Assembly (NCBI GenBank): GCA_030015575.1
Contig: CM057338.1
Location: 135,433,546-135,497,545, forward strand
DNA from: Agapanthus africanus
Taxonomy: Eukaryota > Streptophyta > Magnoliopsida > Asparagales > Amaryllidaceae
DNA length: 64,000 bases
Direction of reading: 5' to 3'
A program made the translations under genes and the position numbers. Below, piece after piece: positions 1 to 11,836 of the stretch. The notes under the pieces were generated by a model. That model had not been told where the DNA came from, searched no databases, and worked only from the letters and a program-made list of their open reading frames with translations. The stretch's first letter is position 1; the number at the start of each line of letters is the position of its first letter.

Positions 1-520
1 TCGATGAACTAACCTGTACACATGTCACCAGGGAACTTCCATCTGACGTCAGGTATAAGACCAACTAGCATGTTCCCGGCGAGTCCTGTCCGGTGTACTC
101 ATAACCCAATGAGCACCTGTATATATCTTAGGTGAACCAACTGACACCAGTGGCTTGTGAGACTGGCCACCGCCCCTCGTCGGGGTCTCGACTGTATACA
201 CTAGTCTACTCTGGAGTATCGATGCCCTATCTCGAAACTCCCACGACTAGAGACCTTTTAAGGATGTGCTTATAGACCACCATCTCTCACGTATATGATC
301 GCCCTCATACTGCTGGCAGTCAAGCAAGAATCCTAAGGGCTCTATCAACATGTAATAGCGACATGTCAGGTCACCTACAGCAGTACACGATGATAAAGAT
401 AAACCAGATAGCATACTATCATCTTGAGTAAGACTGTCCTACCGGGATAGGTCCTCCCTCAATCATTGCAATCACGTGCCTGTGATCCAATAATTGACTC
501 TGAGGGCACTATCTCCAACA
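1..520 (-). mobile_element. Partial copia LTR, minus strand
   Basis: This stretch matches, in the same orientation, the inner parts of the copia LTRs at 20991-23128, 29619-31829 and 37860-40407. Shared blocks include the accepted-target-like runs near 60-110 and the segment around 190-420. The LTR edge is at 520, where the plus strand reads CTCCAACA, the complement of a TGTTGG start. What follows is not the family polypurine tract, so this edge is the outer 5' edge of a minus-strand LTR. The rest lies beyond the window start. It could be a solo LTR or the 5' LTR of an element outside the window. Confidence 0.75.
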
Positions 521-919
521 CGAATAGCCAGATTCTTGAGGACAACAGGCCCGCATCTCATGACGTTGAGACCAGGAAGGCCTTACTCTAGAATTGGCGG
601 GCTATTCACCGCACTCGTAGGGGGTATAGGTTGATCCACGGAGGGGTGCTCAAGTTACCGGATTCCGTAAGGTGCTGGGTGACCTATTCACTTTGTTGAT
701 TGGGGTTGCCTCACTTCCGGGTTTGGCGGGTAACTTGTCGCACTCGTAGGGGTCTAGGTTCTTCATTGCACCGGCTATCCACATGATCAGGGAACGTCGC
801 GTCTCATTTACGGATCAAATGAAACGCGGGGCTCCTAATTTATCCGTTGTTCTATATTGTTGTTCGCATGCATATGATGATTTTTATGTGTCTGTGATGA
901 CTATTATTTGCCTGCGATG

Positions 920-922
<3 letters not shown>

Positions 923-967
<45 letters not shown>
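923..967. repeat. (AT)n microsatellite
   Basis: Uninterrupted AT dinucleotides. The minus-strand copia copy has an (AT)n tract at the matching interior position, 35972-36006, so the repeat is a property of the family's 5' leader. Confidence 0.95.
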
Positions 968-970
<3 letters not shown>

Positions 971-3239
971 GATGCTTTTATATGTTTTGCATCGGAGCTA
1001 GTCCTGCCCCGCTCTGCCGTTAGTTAAGTATCCTAACGGTGCATGACGGGGCCCCGTGGCAAATGCGGATGACATTTAAATAGCATGCTATTTTGGTTGT
1101 TTCTTTGTGGCTTGGAAACTTAAAATGATGGGAACACATTATCTGAATAATGTAAGGAAAATAAATCTAAATGATGTTGTCGGAATCAATTTTAAAACTA
1201 CTCGGTTTTCTTCAAAACTCATAGTCGTATTCCTTTGCTTTGCATAGAGGTATCCAGTCATGAATATTCCGCACCTCATTCTATAAAGGAAGAGCCTTGA
1301 TCTCACTAGGAGTTTGCTCTTAAGCAAAAGTTTATGTTACTAGTTTTAAAAAGAGGAGCTTAAGCCACTCCATTTCAAAGCCACTCGAGTTCCTTCAACG
1401 ATATCAAGTTCATTATGTTAAAGGTTTTTACGCCAAAAACCAACCGTAGCTCACCGTCATTTTAGAACGGTAGCGTATAGTATTCATGCTATATTTGTTG
1501 TCATCCGTCAAGGCATAGTGTGCGGTAGCTATGCGTTATTTTTCTGTAGCATGGATATGCATTAATCTAGGACAGTCATACAACCTTGTTGGCATCCGTC
1601 AAGGGCAAGTACGGGTAGGTCTAAATTAATCAGGATAATGACGGGTAGAACTTGACTTGTGCTTTGTGATTTGTTGGCATCCGTCAAGGTCATAAGACGC
1701 TTGAGGCAAAAACCATATCGGGAGTTTCAAATATACGGGAAACTTGCCAAGTTTGCACATATCTTCTGGAGTGTGGTAATTTTGGTCGGCTTCCGTCAAA
1801 GTTATCACACAATAATAGTTGGGTCCCGATTTCCACCGATGAGTATGTATTACTCCTCGGGAGATTTTTCACTTCACAATTAGCTAACCTATTAGGTATC
1901 TAGAAAGTGTTAACGAGGTTATGCCTCTACAGAAACGAGATTATTAATTGGGTGTATGTGAAAGCATGATAGACCTCCATCGGAGTACCAACACTGGCCT
2001 GGCTGAACGGTTAGTGAACTTGTAAAGTGTATATGATCTTGACTAGTTCTCCTTTTAGGGTTTGAAGGAAAATTTGAGGAAAAAGTAGGAGTCATCTTGA
2101 TTAGATAAAATGATAACCCATCTAATCTCGATACAGTGCACGATGAGTGTTTTCTCTCTCTCTCTCTCTTTAGTACAGTGACCCATGACTTATCTTAAAA
2201 AACTCATGAACCAAATTAACCGAAGCTTCTTGCACACTTGGACTTTGGATTGTCAGATTCACGACAAAGTCGCGCATATTCCTACCACTCCTACTTTACC
2301 CTTTGCATTTCTTCAGAACACTTCGTATCACTATGATAATCTATATCGCTTAGAACGGCTATCGTATAGTTACATACGAACTCGAAGAAGTTACTTCAGT
2401 CGAGAATGACCACAGGTTATGAAGAAATTGAATAGGATTATTTGGTTGTCTCTTCCCTTTATCTTCTCTCAGGTTGCAAGAGCTCTTTGTATTATAAGAG
2501 TATACCTATTACGCTTATTGGATAGTTTTCTTCCAAAGCTTAGGCTGGGGTCGAAAGGTGGGGAAAGAAGAAAATCAATTAGCCTAAGAACAGTGTACAG
2601 AAGGTAAGATATAGAGACATATAAAGGGATTGAAATGATGGAAAATGAAATTGCAACTACTGTCATGAATCTGGATAATGGAAATGACATTATTAGGAAT
2701 ACCTGGCCACTCCCTATGAAAAATTTCCCAATCAATTCTGACTCCAGGGTATGTATTTAACGGATATGGATCTCATATCTGTACTGTGTTACAAATGATG
2801 AGTAGGAGTAGAATATTGGGAAATGGACGATTTGATCCTCAATATCAGAATTCGTTATAATTGGTGATATTAGATTAAATTGCCTGGCTTTGCCTGATGG
2901 CAAATATTTGGTTTCAAATAACCGTTGTTATGCACCAAATTTTAAAATGAAATATCTGTACCTTTATTTTATAAAGTGAGATATACATTTTGAAAATAGT
3001 GTTATAAACATTTACCTTTGTTAGTTGAGGATAAGGTAAGGTGCATTGAATAACGATGTAAGACATTCTTAACCAAGATACAATTTTCAATACAATACAC
3101 AAAATTTGAGTTGGTATACTCTTGGGACTTATACATGAAAATGTATGTTATCCAGTGTCCATCGGGACAAGGGGCTGGCACTCTTACTTCATTCATGTTT
3201 ACCTATGAGTTCTCTAGTTTTAGACATGCATTTGTTGTA

Positions 3240-3400
3240 ATGCAAGGTCCAAAGATTTTGAGAAGTTTGTAGATATAAGAATAAAGTAGAGAACCATACG
3301 TTGGGAATATCAGGATTCTTCGAGGTGATCGAAGATGTAGATACTCATGCTAGATGTTCCATCATAGTAATACTGAGAACTTGATTCTCTCGTAGGTTGC
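3240..3400 (+). pseudogene. Copia integrase core remnant
   Basis: The plus strand encodes FEKFVDIRIK followed by a broken stretch ending in EV-EDVDTHA. This lines up with the integrase segment FEKFKEYKLEV and the block around the catalytic Asp in the related minus-strand copy (33727-33978). Stops interrupt it. The role in an intact element is insertion of the cDNA into the chromosome. This copy cannot make an enzyme. Confidence 0.5.
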
Positions 3401-3835
3401 TCATCCGTGGGTGTGCTTCATGATGAGTAATGCTGTATTGGCCTTTTTCCATCAGGTGATATGCACTGAAAACAGCTGCATGACTTTTGAATCTGGTTCC
3501 ATCTAAATTAATGCCTTAATTCTATATGGACATAGAATAGTTACATATCTTGAGGTTGGGGAGTTATCTGATTTCTGTTTAAAAGCATAATTTGGACAAA
3601 CTCAAGGCACGCTTCGGTAATGGCAGTTTGTGGATTTTCCCAAGCATTCGCTAGGATTTTGTTTCTACCATTTTTAAGATCAATAGTTATATTGTTCTTG
3701 ACTCGCCACCATTTTATAAAATGAATCTTTTTGCAAAGAAACAAGTAGGAGTATGGTAGAATTGGAAGTAATTCCAGACGCACAAATGGTTATTGAAAAT
3801 TTAGTAGAACTAAGGATTCGATTAGACTTGAAAAA

Positions 3836-3945
3836 CCATTAGCCACTCCGCAGATTAAGTAGGTGACCTCAGCCACTCGAGAGGTATTTCGGTTTTCTCG
3901 TAGACGGTGATAGAGAGGTCAACATCATGATGATGACCTTACTAA
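3836..3945 (+). pseudogene. Copia integrase-RT linker remnant
   Basis: The sequence reads roughly PLRR...QPLERYFGFLVDGD with one stop. The matching linker in the minus-strand copy is PLRRSGRVPHPPERYFGFL at 33112-33354. This Pro/Arg-rich segment normally lies between integrase and reverse transcriptase in copia polyproteins, which fixes the domain order here. Confidence 0.6.
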
Positions 3946-3951
3946 TTATCA

Positions 3952-4546
3952 GTTAGTCATAAGAAGTGGTAATTTCCAGATGACCAGATACTTCATATCT
4001 AAGATGGATTCCATGCACTTCAGCAAATTATGAATTTTGGATTTTGCTGGGTGCTCCTGAAGGGGTAAGACCCATCAGGAGCAAGTAGATCTTTCGAGAT
4101 CTATGCAGGTTGAAAGGTACTAACCTAATAAGGCTAGAATTGCTATAAAGAGTTTTCATCAAATATCCGTTGTAGATTATGATGAGACTTTTACTTCAGC
4201 GTCTATGCTGAAATCCATACGGATATGGTTTGGTACTTCTATTCTCCCTACTTTTTATCAGCAGGTCATAAGAAGTGGTTATTTTCAGGTGACCAGATAT
4301 TTCATATCTAAGATGGACTCCATGCACTTCAGCAAGTCATGGATTTTGGACTTTGCTGGGTGCTCCTGAAGGGGTAAAACCTATTAGGAGCAAGTAGATC
4401 TTTCGGGATCTGTGTAGGTGGAAAGGTACTAACCTAATAAGGTAAGAATTGTTGTAAAGAGTTTTCATCAAATACCCGTTGTAGATTGTGATGTGACTTT
4501 TACTTCAGTATCTATGCTGAAGTCCATATGGATATGATTTGGTGCT
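3952..4546 (+). repeat. Tandem duplication (about 300 bp x 2) in copia pol
   Basis: Two adjacent copies start with CAGTTAGTCATAAGAAGTGG near 3949 and CAGCAGGTCATAAGAAGTGG near 4260. Each continues through GATGGA(T/C)TCCATGCACTTCAGCAA, GGGTGCTCCTGAAGGGGTAA and CAAGTAGATCTTTCG. The copies differ at scattered bases, so the duplication is old. It lies between the linker and the RT catalytic region and shifts the polyprotein. Confidence 0.9.
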
Positions 4547-4689
4547 GATGCAGTTCATGGTTATGATATTTGGCAGATGGATGACTATGACGTCTTTCCA
4601 AATGGGAATTTGGAAGTGCACGTGTATTTTATTCTGCCAGAGGGTTATCATAGTCAGTGTGAGCAGCGGAATGTGTGCAAATTGCTTGT

Positions 4690-4935
4690 GTCTATTCGTA
4701 GACTAAAGTCAGGATAGCGGAGAAGGATCATTTGTTTTGATTTGACAGTCATGGTGATTGAATTCATCAAAAAAATAGATGAACCTAGTAAGAAGAATGT
4801 AGGGAGTACTGTCCAGGTATTTGGATGACATACTCCAAATAGGAAGTGATGTTCCTATACTACAATCGGTCAAACTTTGGTTGCCATATAGTGTTTTCTC
4901 CATGTTAGATATGGATAATATATTAGGAATTCTGA
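4690..4935 (+). pseudogene. Copia reverse transcriptase remnant
   Basis: In shifting frames the plus strand gives EFIKKIDEPSKKNVGSTVQ, then YLDDILQIGSDVPILQSVK. These match the copia RT block with the YVDDI catalytic pair (compare CVDDILLIGKEFPML at 32433-32672). The second residue of the YVDD box is Leu here and the frame breaks on both sides. Non-functional. Confidence 0.7.
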
Positions 4936-5010
4936 TGACTAGATCTAGATTTAGGAAGTTTTCCAAATCGGGTATTTAGGTAACATTCTAAAAGTATTTT
5001 AGAATGGACG

Positions 5011-5333
5011 ACTCCTGGCGTGGTAATGTACCCGCAGGTGATTGAATCACTCTCTCTAAAGAGATGTATTCTATACTGATCAAGAGAAGGACTGGCATAA
5101 ATGACATATCATTTGCTTAGGCAATTGAGTCAATCATGCAATGTCTTGTACAAAACCAGATGTGAAGTTTCTCATTCGGGTACTCCTGACGTGGTGGTGC
5201 ACCCGCAGGTGATGGAGTCATCCTCTCTAAAGAGATGTCTTCTAGACTGATAAGGAGAGGGATTGGCATGAATGGTATATCATTTTCTTAGGCAATTGAG
5301 TCACTCATGCAATGCCTTGTACAACACCAGATA
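5011..5333 (+). repeat. Tandem duplication (171-bp period) in copia pol
   Basis: Copy 1 (5011-5162) and copy 2 (5182-5333) both run from ACTCCTG(G/A)CGTGGT to CTTGTACAA(A/C)ACCAGAT. Each encodes a broken version of the RT/RNase H junction, with LSKEM and AIESLMQCL-like words. Divergence between copies is visible at about one base in ten. Confidence 0.9.
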
Positions 5334-5830
5334 TTGCTTTTGCACTAACTGCAATAAGTATATATTAATCCAATCCTGGAGAAACAAAGGGAAGCTATTA
5401 TGAACATAAAAGGATGTTCTTGGTATAAGATAACGGCAACCTCCTCTGGGAGGCGGTTATCGGTTCATACTTCCGAGGTGACCTGGATGACAGAGATGTT
5501 GTCAGAGTTATGAGTTTAGCCTCTTCTAAGAATCGGTATATTGGATAATGTTCCAATAGGGATACTGAGGTAATCATGGTGCATGATACTAATTATAATT
5601 CAACAGAGGATACATCCTAAGAAGTTTGTTGGATAGATTTGATCATTGATGTACTTGGTCCCATCAAGTATCTACACAAATTCTTGAGGAGGGGTATCGC
5701 TCAGTTTGGGAGATTGTTGATCTCCGCAAAGTTGAGATATAGATAGACGAAGTTGGAACATTGTAGCGGATCCACTCACTGAGACTATATCTCGAAAAAA
5801 TTAAGTTTCACAAATATAGTTTGCGCAACT
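5334..5830 (+). pseudogene. Copia RNase H remnant
   Basis: The stretch opens with a PDIAFALTAIS-like word and contains ADPLTETISRK near 5765-5800, the usual C-terminal RNase H signature of copia polyproteins (NIADPLTKPL in the family). Frames change several times. The polypurine tract follows at 5904, which is the expected position. Confidence 0.65.
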
Positions 5831-5903
5831 TATTAGTAGAGAAGTTGGGTATTCAGTAGCACATGAGCTGTGGGTACGCGATACCGCAATAACTGGCCTT
5901 AAG

Positions 5904-5917
5904 TGCAAGTGGGAGAT
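5904..5917 (+). other. Copia polypurine tract
   Basis: TGCAAGTGGGAGAT directly precedes the LTR start TGTTGG. The same tract occurs reversed at 31830-31849 beside the minus-strand element's 3' LTR. It primes plus-strand DNA synthesis in an active element. Confidence 0.85.
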
Positions 5918-7869
5918 TGTTGGATATAGTGCTTTCAAGACAATTATTGTGACTGCAAGTAGGCGATTATGATAATTGAGGGAGGTCTTATACAGGTATA
6001 ACAGTTTTACTCGAGATGATAGCATACTATCTAGTTTGTCTTCATCATTAATGAAGCCCGTAGGATTATTGTTTGATAATCAGCATTATGATGGTGATCA
6101 TATATGTGGGTGCTGGGTTGTCCATAAGCACATCCTTAAATGTCCCCAGTCCTGGGAGTATCGAGACCGGGGATTGATATTCCGGAGTAGACTAGTGTAT
6201 ACGCTTCTAGACCCCGACAAGGGGCGGTGGCCGGTCTTACAAGCCATTGGTGTTGTGTTACCTAAAATAGTATACGGGTGCTCACTGGAGGTGAGTACAC
6301 CGGACGGACTCGCTGAGAACTTCTAGATGGTATTATATTTATCGTCAGATGGAAGTTCTCAGGTGGCATGAGTACATGTCAGTCCTTTGATCTGAGATCA
6401 TCATTTGTCTCGTGTGAGTTTCCACTGTACTTTGATTACTACCCTACCATGGCTCAAAGGAGTCATGCAAACATGTTTTAGTTGGGTACAGTCCCGAGCC
6501 ACATGGAAGCAGTAGTCGATTGTCAGGGATTCGTCTCTCTTGGTATTAGGAGTCGATGTCGCGCTGCGTTCAGTTGGCTGTCACCAGAAATCCATGGCTA
6601 TAGTAGATGCGATTTACTGATAGTTGATCAGTAGTATCTCTGTTGGTGATTAGCTTGACTCAGACACGACTTATCGGGTTAGTAGGGGTCTGACGTTATC
6701 CACCTCCTAGACCCGATATGCAATACTCTTTGATGAAGAGACCAGACTATTCGGAGATTGTCACATTTAGGCTCAGTAGGGTAAGGACGTACTTGATTGT
6801 CGATCTCTTTCGGTAAGTACCTGGGTAGCCGTTGCGTACAGCTAGTGCTACTGACGTGCTTGTGGTTAAACCCACTACTAGAGTATTGTCGAGTCTGTAG
6901 AGTCCCACATAGTGGTTTTTCCCGATCCATGCGATAGATGTAGTAGCCGTACGTTGGTACGTGCAGGCATCCGATTAAATACGTGTACAAGATACACGGA
7001 CTTTAATCGGACAGTTGATAATATTGGCCAGCTTAGAATTAAGCCGGATTATTAAATCAGATTTTGATTTAATAATTTATATATGTATTTTGATACATAT
7101 ATTTTAGTATTACTTTTCATTGTTCATTTTCTCTTTTTTGGTGCTATCCGTATTTTTATATGGATATGCATATATGTAGCAATACATATACCGGGTGAAG
7201 TATTCCGTATTTATACGGGAATGCTTCCAGAAGAAGGACACCTCATATTTGTTTTTATTTTTATAAAAACAAATGGGAAATGAGGTGGAAAGTGAGTAGG
7301 CAAGAAGCATGGTTGTGAACATGTAGAAAAGTATGGCTTGGGTTTTTATATTGATAAAATAATTTGGATGCACTATTGATCCGTGGTTATAAATAGAAGC
7401 CATTCACTTCTACATTGTTGTGAGATTCTCTTCACTTGCTTCAAGAGTTGCTTGATGGCTCAACACTTAGCTATTTTTTTTACCTCTATTCTCCTTCTTC
7501 TTCTTGCTTTCTTTTGAGCAAGGGTTTTGAGAGAAAAGTCTAGTGAAATATTCCTACGTCACTCACTATCCATCCTTAGCAAGTTTGGATCGTCGGTCGG
7601 AGCCTCTTCCAATTTTCCTGGGGTGGATCTTCTTCGGCGAGAGTGGTCGACTTTCAAGCGCGATCCCGGCGGTTACGAGCTTGGAGGGGTCTTCCATAAT
7701 TGGGTGGACACGCGTCGAAGGTTGTAATTTCTGCACCCTTGTATTTCTAGTTTGCCGGTTTAAGGTTTTGGATCGATTTCTTAGGTTACGGGAGTTTGGT
7801 GCTCGCAAAAAGATTTTGTTTTCGCTTCTACCTCGGCCGTGACTTCCGCGGCGTGGGCACCGAACTACA
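5918..7869 (+). mobile_element. Copia 3' LTR, plus strand
   Basis: It begins TGTTGG right after the polypurine tract. It carries the family blocks seen elsewhere in reverse: the segment with a GATAGCATACTATC palindrome near 6018, the gag of conserved words around 6150-6330, and the TAAGCCGGATTATTAAATCA block near 7035. The end is placed near 7869 (ACTACA), where family sequence stops and CACTA sequence begins; this edge may be off by some tens of bases. Open frames inside it (for example 5976-6326) are not shared as proteins between LTR copies. Confidence 0.75.
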
Positions 7870-8630
7870 ACGTCTCATGCATATATCACATATAGCTTAT
7901 ACATTTTACGTATAAATGCATTGTATATTGGAGATGGCATAACAAAAGGGATGCAATTTCCAGATGTAATCATCCGATTATATAATGGTCCTAGTGCAAA
8001 AGTGAATCAATACAGTTCATATTGCATTAATAATCTAAAATGTCTTACAAGCGAGAAATTGACTACCCAAAATAATGGTATTTATTATCCGTTTGAACAA
8101 ACGTGCTTCTCAAGTTCCCGTGATTAAAGACCACAGGGAGGAAAAAAATTATACTATGGTTAGTTGGAGAATATAATAGAGCTATTTTACGGGAATAATG
8201 AACAAAAACGATTTGTTATGTTCAAAGTTCGTTTATGCACTTGCATCCAGATATATGTGTATGGTTTTCAGCTTGTCAATCTCAATAAAGAAATTTATCG
8301 AGACGATAAGTTCATAAGCCGAGCAGTGTTTCTATGTCAAAAATCCTAATCGTGAAGAAACTTAGATTGCATTTTGGGCACCACCTAAATTCTTATTCGA
8401 TAGTTCTATCGATGAGATTGACCTTGAGAAAGCAGACCCGATTGACATGTGAAAAACTTTACAGTTGTAATCATATATATATATATATGTTATAATTTTT
8501 GCAGTTGTAAACACTTATAATCAATTGATATATGAAAAACTCTGCAGTTCTAATCACTTATAATCTATTAACATGTTAGCTTAATAATTTCTTCATATTA
8601 TATATTTTGTATCGTCATAACCTACATGAA
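7870..8630 (+). pseudogene. CACTA DUF4216 domain remnant
   Basis: Two neighbouring frames give a DUF4216-like protein, a domain found downstream of the TNP2-type transposase in En/Spm elements. Frame one (7921-8127) ends in NNGIYYPFEQTCFSSSRD. Frame two (8164-8349) has the typical YGFQLVNLNKEIYRDDKFI core. After another shift come AFWAPPKFLFDSS and IDLEKADPIDM, up to about 8450. There are at least two frame breaks and a few stops. The N-terminal transposase part should lie upstream but is replaced by the copia LTR, so the element is split there. Only the 3' half is in the window. Confidence 0.7.
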
Positions 8631-9281
8631 ACAGATGGGGCGAAAAGGCATATTCGAAATTTTTTTCAAAGTATCATCTTCGAAGAAAAGAGATCAAGGT
8701 GCTTCCTCCTCGACATAGCCTGACCCTGAGGTTATAGGTATATATTACGAGTTTTAAATAAGCGTGTTCAAATTATTTTTTTCATATAACTATTGCATTG
8801 ATTATAATAAATTAAACTATGTAGGTACATCTGGTCAGAATGATGCAGGTGCATCAGTGCGGGATGATCCGTATACACATCTAGACGAGTAGTACATGGA
8901 CCTGAGTAAGGAACCTGGGGTGTTCTCGGATCCCGTCACAGATGATTTTTTTCATTCATTACCTCTTCCTCATGATTTACAAAATGAAAAATCTTATTGA
9001 GATATGGACAATGCAAAGGCCTTGGCGAGGTGAGCTGTTGTTCGTCCTCAAATCGATATGATGCTAGAGGCAGTAGATGTGAGTATAGCTGAAGCACGGA
9101 CCACAGGGGATAATTTGGTCCGGTTTGAACACCACGGAAAAGGTGTTGCCAACGAGATTACCAAATACGATATGTGTGGAAAAAGGGCAATTTTGCAATG
9201 GACAGGTGGAAAGCCCGTAGGTCCGGGTATGTGGGCTACCCATTTCCATGGTTATATTAGTATTCTCATCCATAACACGGA
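8631..9281 (+). pseudogene. CACTA ORF2-like (Transposase_24 type), 5' part
   Basis: A likely start MGRKGIFEIFF lies near 8635. An AT-rich intron-like gap follows, then an open stretch at 9058-9281 with WTGGKPVGPGMWATHFHGYI. That resembles the GxPVGP...F...I block of plant En/Spm ORF2 proteins, which bind subterminal repeats. The reading stops where a gypsy LTR is inserted at 9282 and resumes at 24924. Assignment rests on order and a few motifs, so it is moderate. Confidence 0.5.
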
Positions 9282-9849
9282 TGTAACACCCTAGTTCATT
9301 TATACCAGTTCTATTTTTTTGGTATTTCTTTATTTATGGCTATTTCTTGATTTATTGTGTTTTGGGTGCGAATAGTGTAATTGTATCCGTATTCGTATCC
9401 GACCCGACCCACTTGCTGGAAACCCATCTCGATCCTTATTTATGATCTATCCCTGCTAGTTATGAGGATCCGTGCACTTTCATGTTGTATTTCCTGTTCA
9501 CCTGCATTATATCTGGCATTTGCATTTTTTAATAATACAAATATATCAAATAAAATATTTAAAAAAAATATCTTGTATGGCCTGCATCATACCCCTAACC
9601 CTTTGGTAGCATCCGTGTATCTTGTTCTCGTCCCGTTCAGTGAAACGGACCCGTTTGAATAGCTACGTACACGCTACGTGTATCCGTTGTTGGGGGTATA
9701 CGTTTTCGTTACCCGGATATCGCATTTTGATATATTATCCGTATTTTCACACCGTAATTTTAGACCCAACCCGGACGTATTTTGGAGTAGTTTTGTATTA
9801 GCCAAAATCTCAAATTTAACTAATATTATATTCTTATAATATAATTCTG

Positions 9850-9856
<7 letters not shown>

Positions 9857-9889
<33 letters not shown>
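9857..9889. repeat. (AT)n microsatellite in LTR
   Basis: TA dinucleotide run. The sister LTR has a matching run at 14100-14138. The LTR copy at 19485-24536 has lost most of it (near 23905). Confidence 0.9.
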
Positions 9890-9894
<5 letters not shown>

Positions 9895-9981
9895 ACGTTT
9901 AAATTTTTCCTAACCAAATATATCTAGAATAATTTTTCCAAATCCTAATCTCACCTGCTCTCTCTCTCTCTCTCTTCACAC

Positions 9982-9990
9982 ATATATAAA
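9982..9990 (+). promoter_or_regulatory. Candidate LTR TATA box
   Basis: ATATATAAA lies between a CT microsatellite and a CT-rich leader, at about 700 bp into the LTR, with GC-rich leader-like sequence after it. Position and composition fit a U3/R boundary. No transcript data are available, so this is inference. Confidence 0.3.
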
Positions 9991-10079
9991 TTATATATAT
10001 TTTGTTTTTTTATATAAACCTATTTATATCCAACCCAGCACTCTCTCTCTCTCTCTCTCTCCCCCCTATTCTTCTTTTT

Positions 10080-10570
10080 CTTTTCCGCTCCCTCTCTGGA
10101 ACCCACGCCTGCGCCCCCGTTCACTCCCGTGGCTGTCGCCACCACAGCCGATGCCCTCGTTGGCCTCCCCTCATCACCTCAACCACCTCCCTCTTCCTCT
10201 CACCTGCACCGAGCCCGACCTAAGAACACCCGAGCACCCCTCACCCAACGAGAATCCCCTGCAACCCTACCCATGCCTGGAACCCCGACCTCATCACCGT
10301 TGCCTCACCACCTGCGATCCTGACTTCATCCCATCATCATCCTCACCTCCACCTTATTCTCTTGCACTTACCTCTTCCCTTCATCCCCCGACAACCAACT
10401 CAAGAACTGCGCCTGCAACCCCACTGTCTCGTCGGAAAACCCCCGCCTGCACCCTCACCGCCAACCAGCCTCGTAGACGTCCCCGTGCTACTTCCTTTGA
10501 CCCGAGACAACCCCAGTGAACAGCCACAACCCTTCTCTTTCCTCTTCTTGTTCTTCTCTCTTCTCTAGCT
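10080..10570 (+). other. GC-rich, CT-rich LTR leader
   Basis: This part of the LTR is much richer in C than its surroundings and stays open in more than one frame (for example 10151-10519), giving Pro/Ser/Thr-rich translations. The reversed counterparts are 13505-13930 and 23311-23800. The translated sequences do not stay aligned in one frame between the copies because of indels. I read it as untranslated leader of the element and not as a gene. Confidence 0.55.
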
Positions 10571-11836
10571 TTCTTGGTTTCCGGTGATTGCCGGATCCGT
10601 GCCGTCACCGACGATCCGGGCGACCCAGTGGGCATCCCCAGCCAGCGTGGTCACCTTCTTGCGTTGCCTGGTTCTGTTCTGTACGCCGTGTGTGTATTGC
10701 GACGTTTACTCAACGTCGGATGCAGCGTACGCACCCTGTCGTGAGATCCATTCAGGCAAGTTTATCTTGCTACATGCTATGATATATATTTTGCATCCAT
10801 ATGAATAAAAATATCATATGTTTACTGCATTGTACATCCATGTTACTGTTTTACTATTTTCGGATAGCCGTACGCATCCATATCATTAATTACATATCTG
10901 GTTGCATGCAAGTTAGCTTGATACATGCTATATTATTATACTTGCATCTATATTAATAAAAATATTGCATATTTATTATATTGTGCATCCATGTTACAGT
11001 TTTACCGTCTTCCCGATATCCGTTCGCATCCGTACAATTTATTATATATCTAGTTGCATGCCATATCATATTAATTCATATTACTGTTACATTAGCACCC
11101 TATGCTTGATAATGTGCAGCCTACGTAGTCATGGAGTTGCAGATCAAATCCCTGATAGATATTTGTGCATCCGTGTTTTACTGTGCATCCGTACTTTTAT
11201 CGTGCATCTGTACTTGCTACAGTTTTATTATGAGCATCCGTTTGATACCTGTGCACTACCTGTCATGACCTGATACACCACTACTTGACATGTTACCTGA
11301 TCCTGTTTCTAATGCTGACAATCCCGACATGTTGTCCCGACGGACGTATCCTGTTGTTTGCATAGACAAACCTGTACCTACTTGATCCTGTGTTGGCATT
11401 AGCTCCAGATTTATCAATACCTGACTTGAACACATAAACTTGGGGGTAAGGGGAAATCAAGAATGTAACCGAACGTAACTCAAAGGGCTATTATATTGTT
11501 TGTCGTATTTCCGGGCGTTATGGAAAAATCATGTTACCGTGGTCCCGTGGGGAATGAACGGGGCATATACTGAATAATCATGTTACCGCGGTCCCGTAGG
11601 GAATGAACGGGGCATAGTCTGATGGGTTACGATGAGGATTGCATTAATTGATTTCGAAGACTTTAGAATAGATAACCCAATAGTATAGTTTAGATTACCC
11701 ACTGCACATCACCTGCACGTATACACTTCACTGTTCCATATCCATGTTACTGGTTATATTCATGTTATCGATTATACTCATACCTGCATATCTCGTGTAT
11801 CATGTTCATTTATTATTGTTTGATATTATGACGCAC

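Larger units (their letters stand above)
521..5917 (+). mobile_element. Decayed copia interior, plus strand
   Basis: Long stretches are the reverse complement of the interior of the minus-strand copia element at 31830-37859. The block at about 1500-2140, with its repeated TTGGCATCCGTCAAGG motif, matches 34830-35440 reversed. Further on come recognisable but broken integrase, linker, reverse transcriptase and RNase H traces in the Ty1/copia order, all on the plus strand. No frame stays open beyond about 120 residues. The primer-site end is missing, cut at 521 by the opposing LTR fragment. The wording of the RT region fits the Tork/Angela type of copia, at moderate certainty. Confidence 0.75.
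9282..11836 (+). mobile_element. Gypsy solo LTR, left part (plus strand)
   Basis: It begins TGTAACACCCTAGTTCATTT. Read in reverse it matches the LTR at 12224-14762 along its length. It is interrupted at 11836 by the full chromovirus and resumes at 24542, ending GGGCATGACA at 24923, for a total of 2937 bp. Flanking 5-mers are ACGGA (9277-9281) and ATGGA (24924-24928), a target duplication with one change. No interior is attached, so it is a solo LTR left by recombination between the two LTRs of one insertion. Confidence 0.85.

Noticed and set aside
5976..6326. 116-residue frame in the copia 3' LTR
   Set aside because: Not open in the other LTR copies and without any family motif.
10129..10568. 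Several overlapping Pro/Ser/Thr-rich frames in the gypsy LTR
   Set aside because: Low complexity from a CT-rich leader. The equivalent frames in the two other LTR copies shift against each other, so no protein is conserved.
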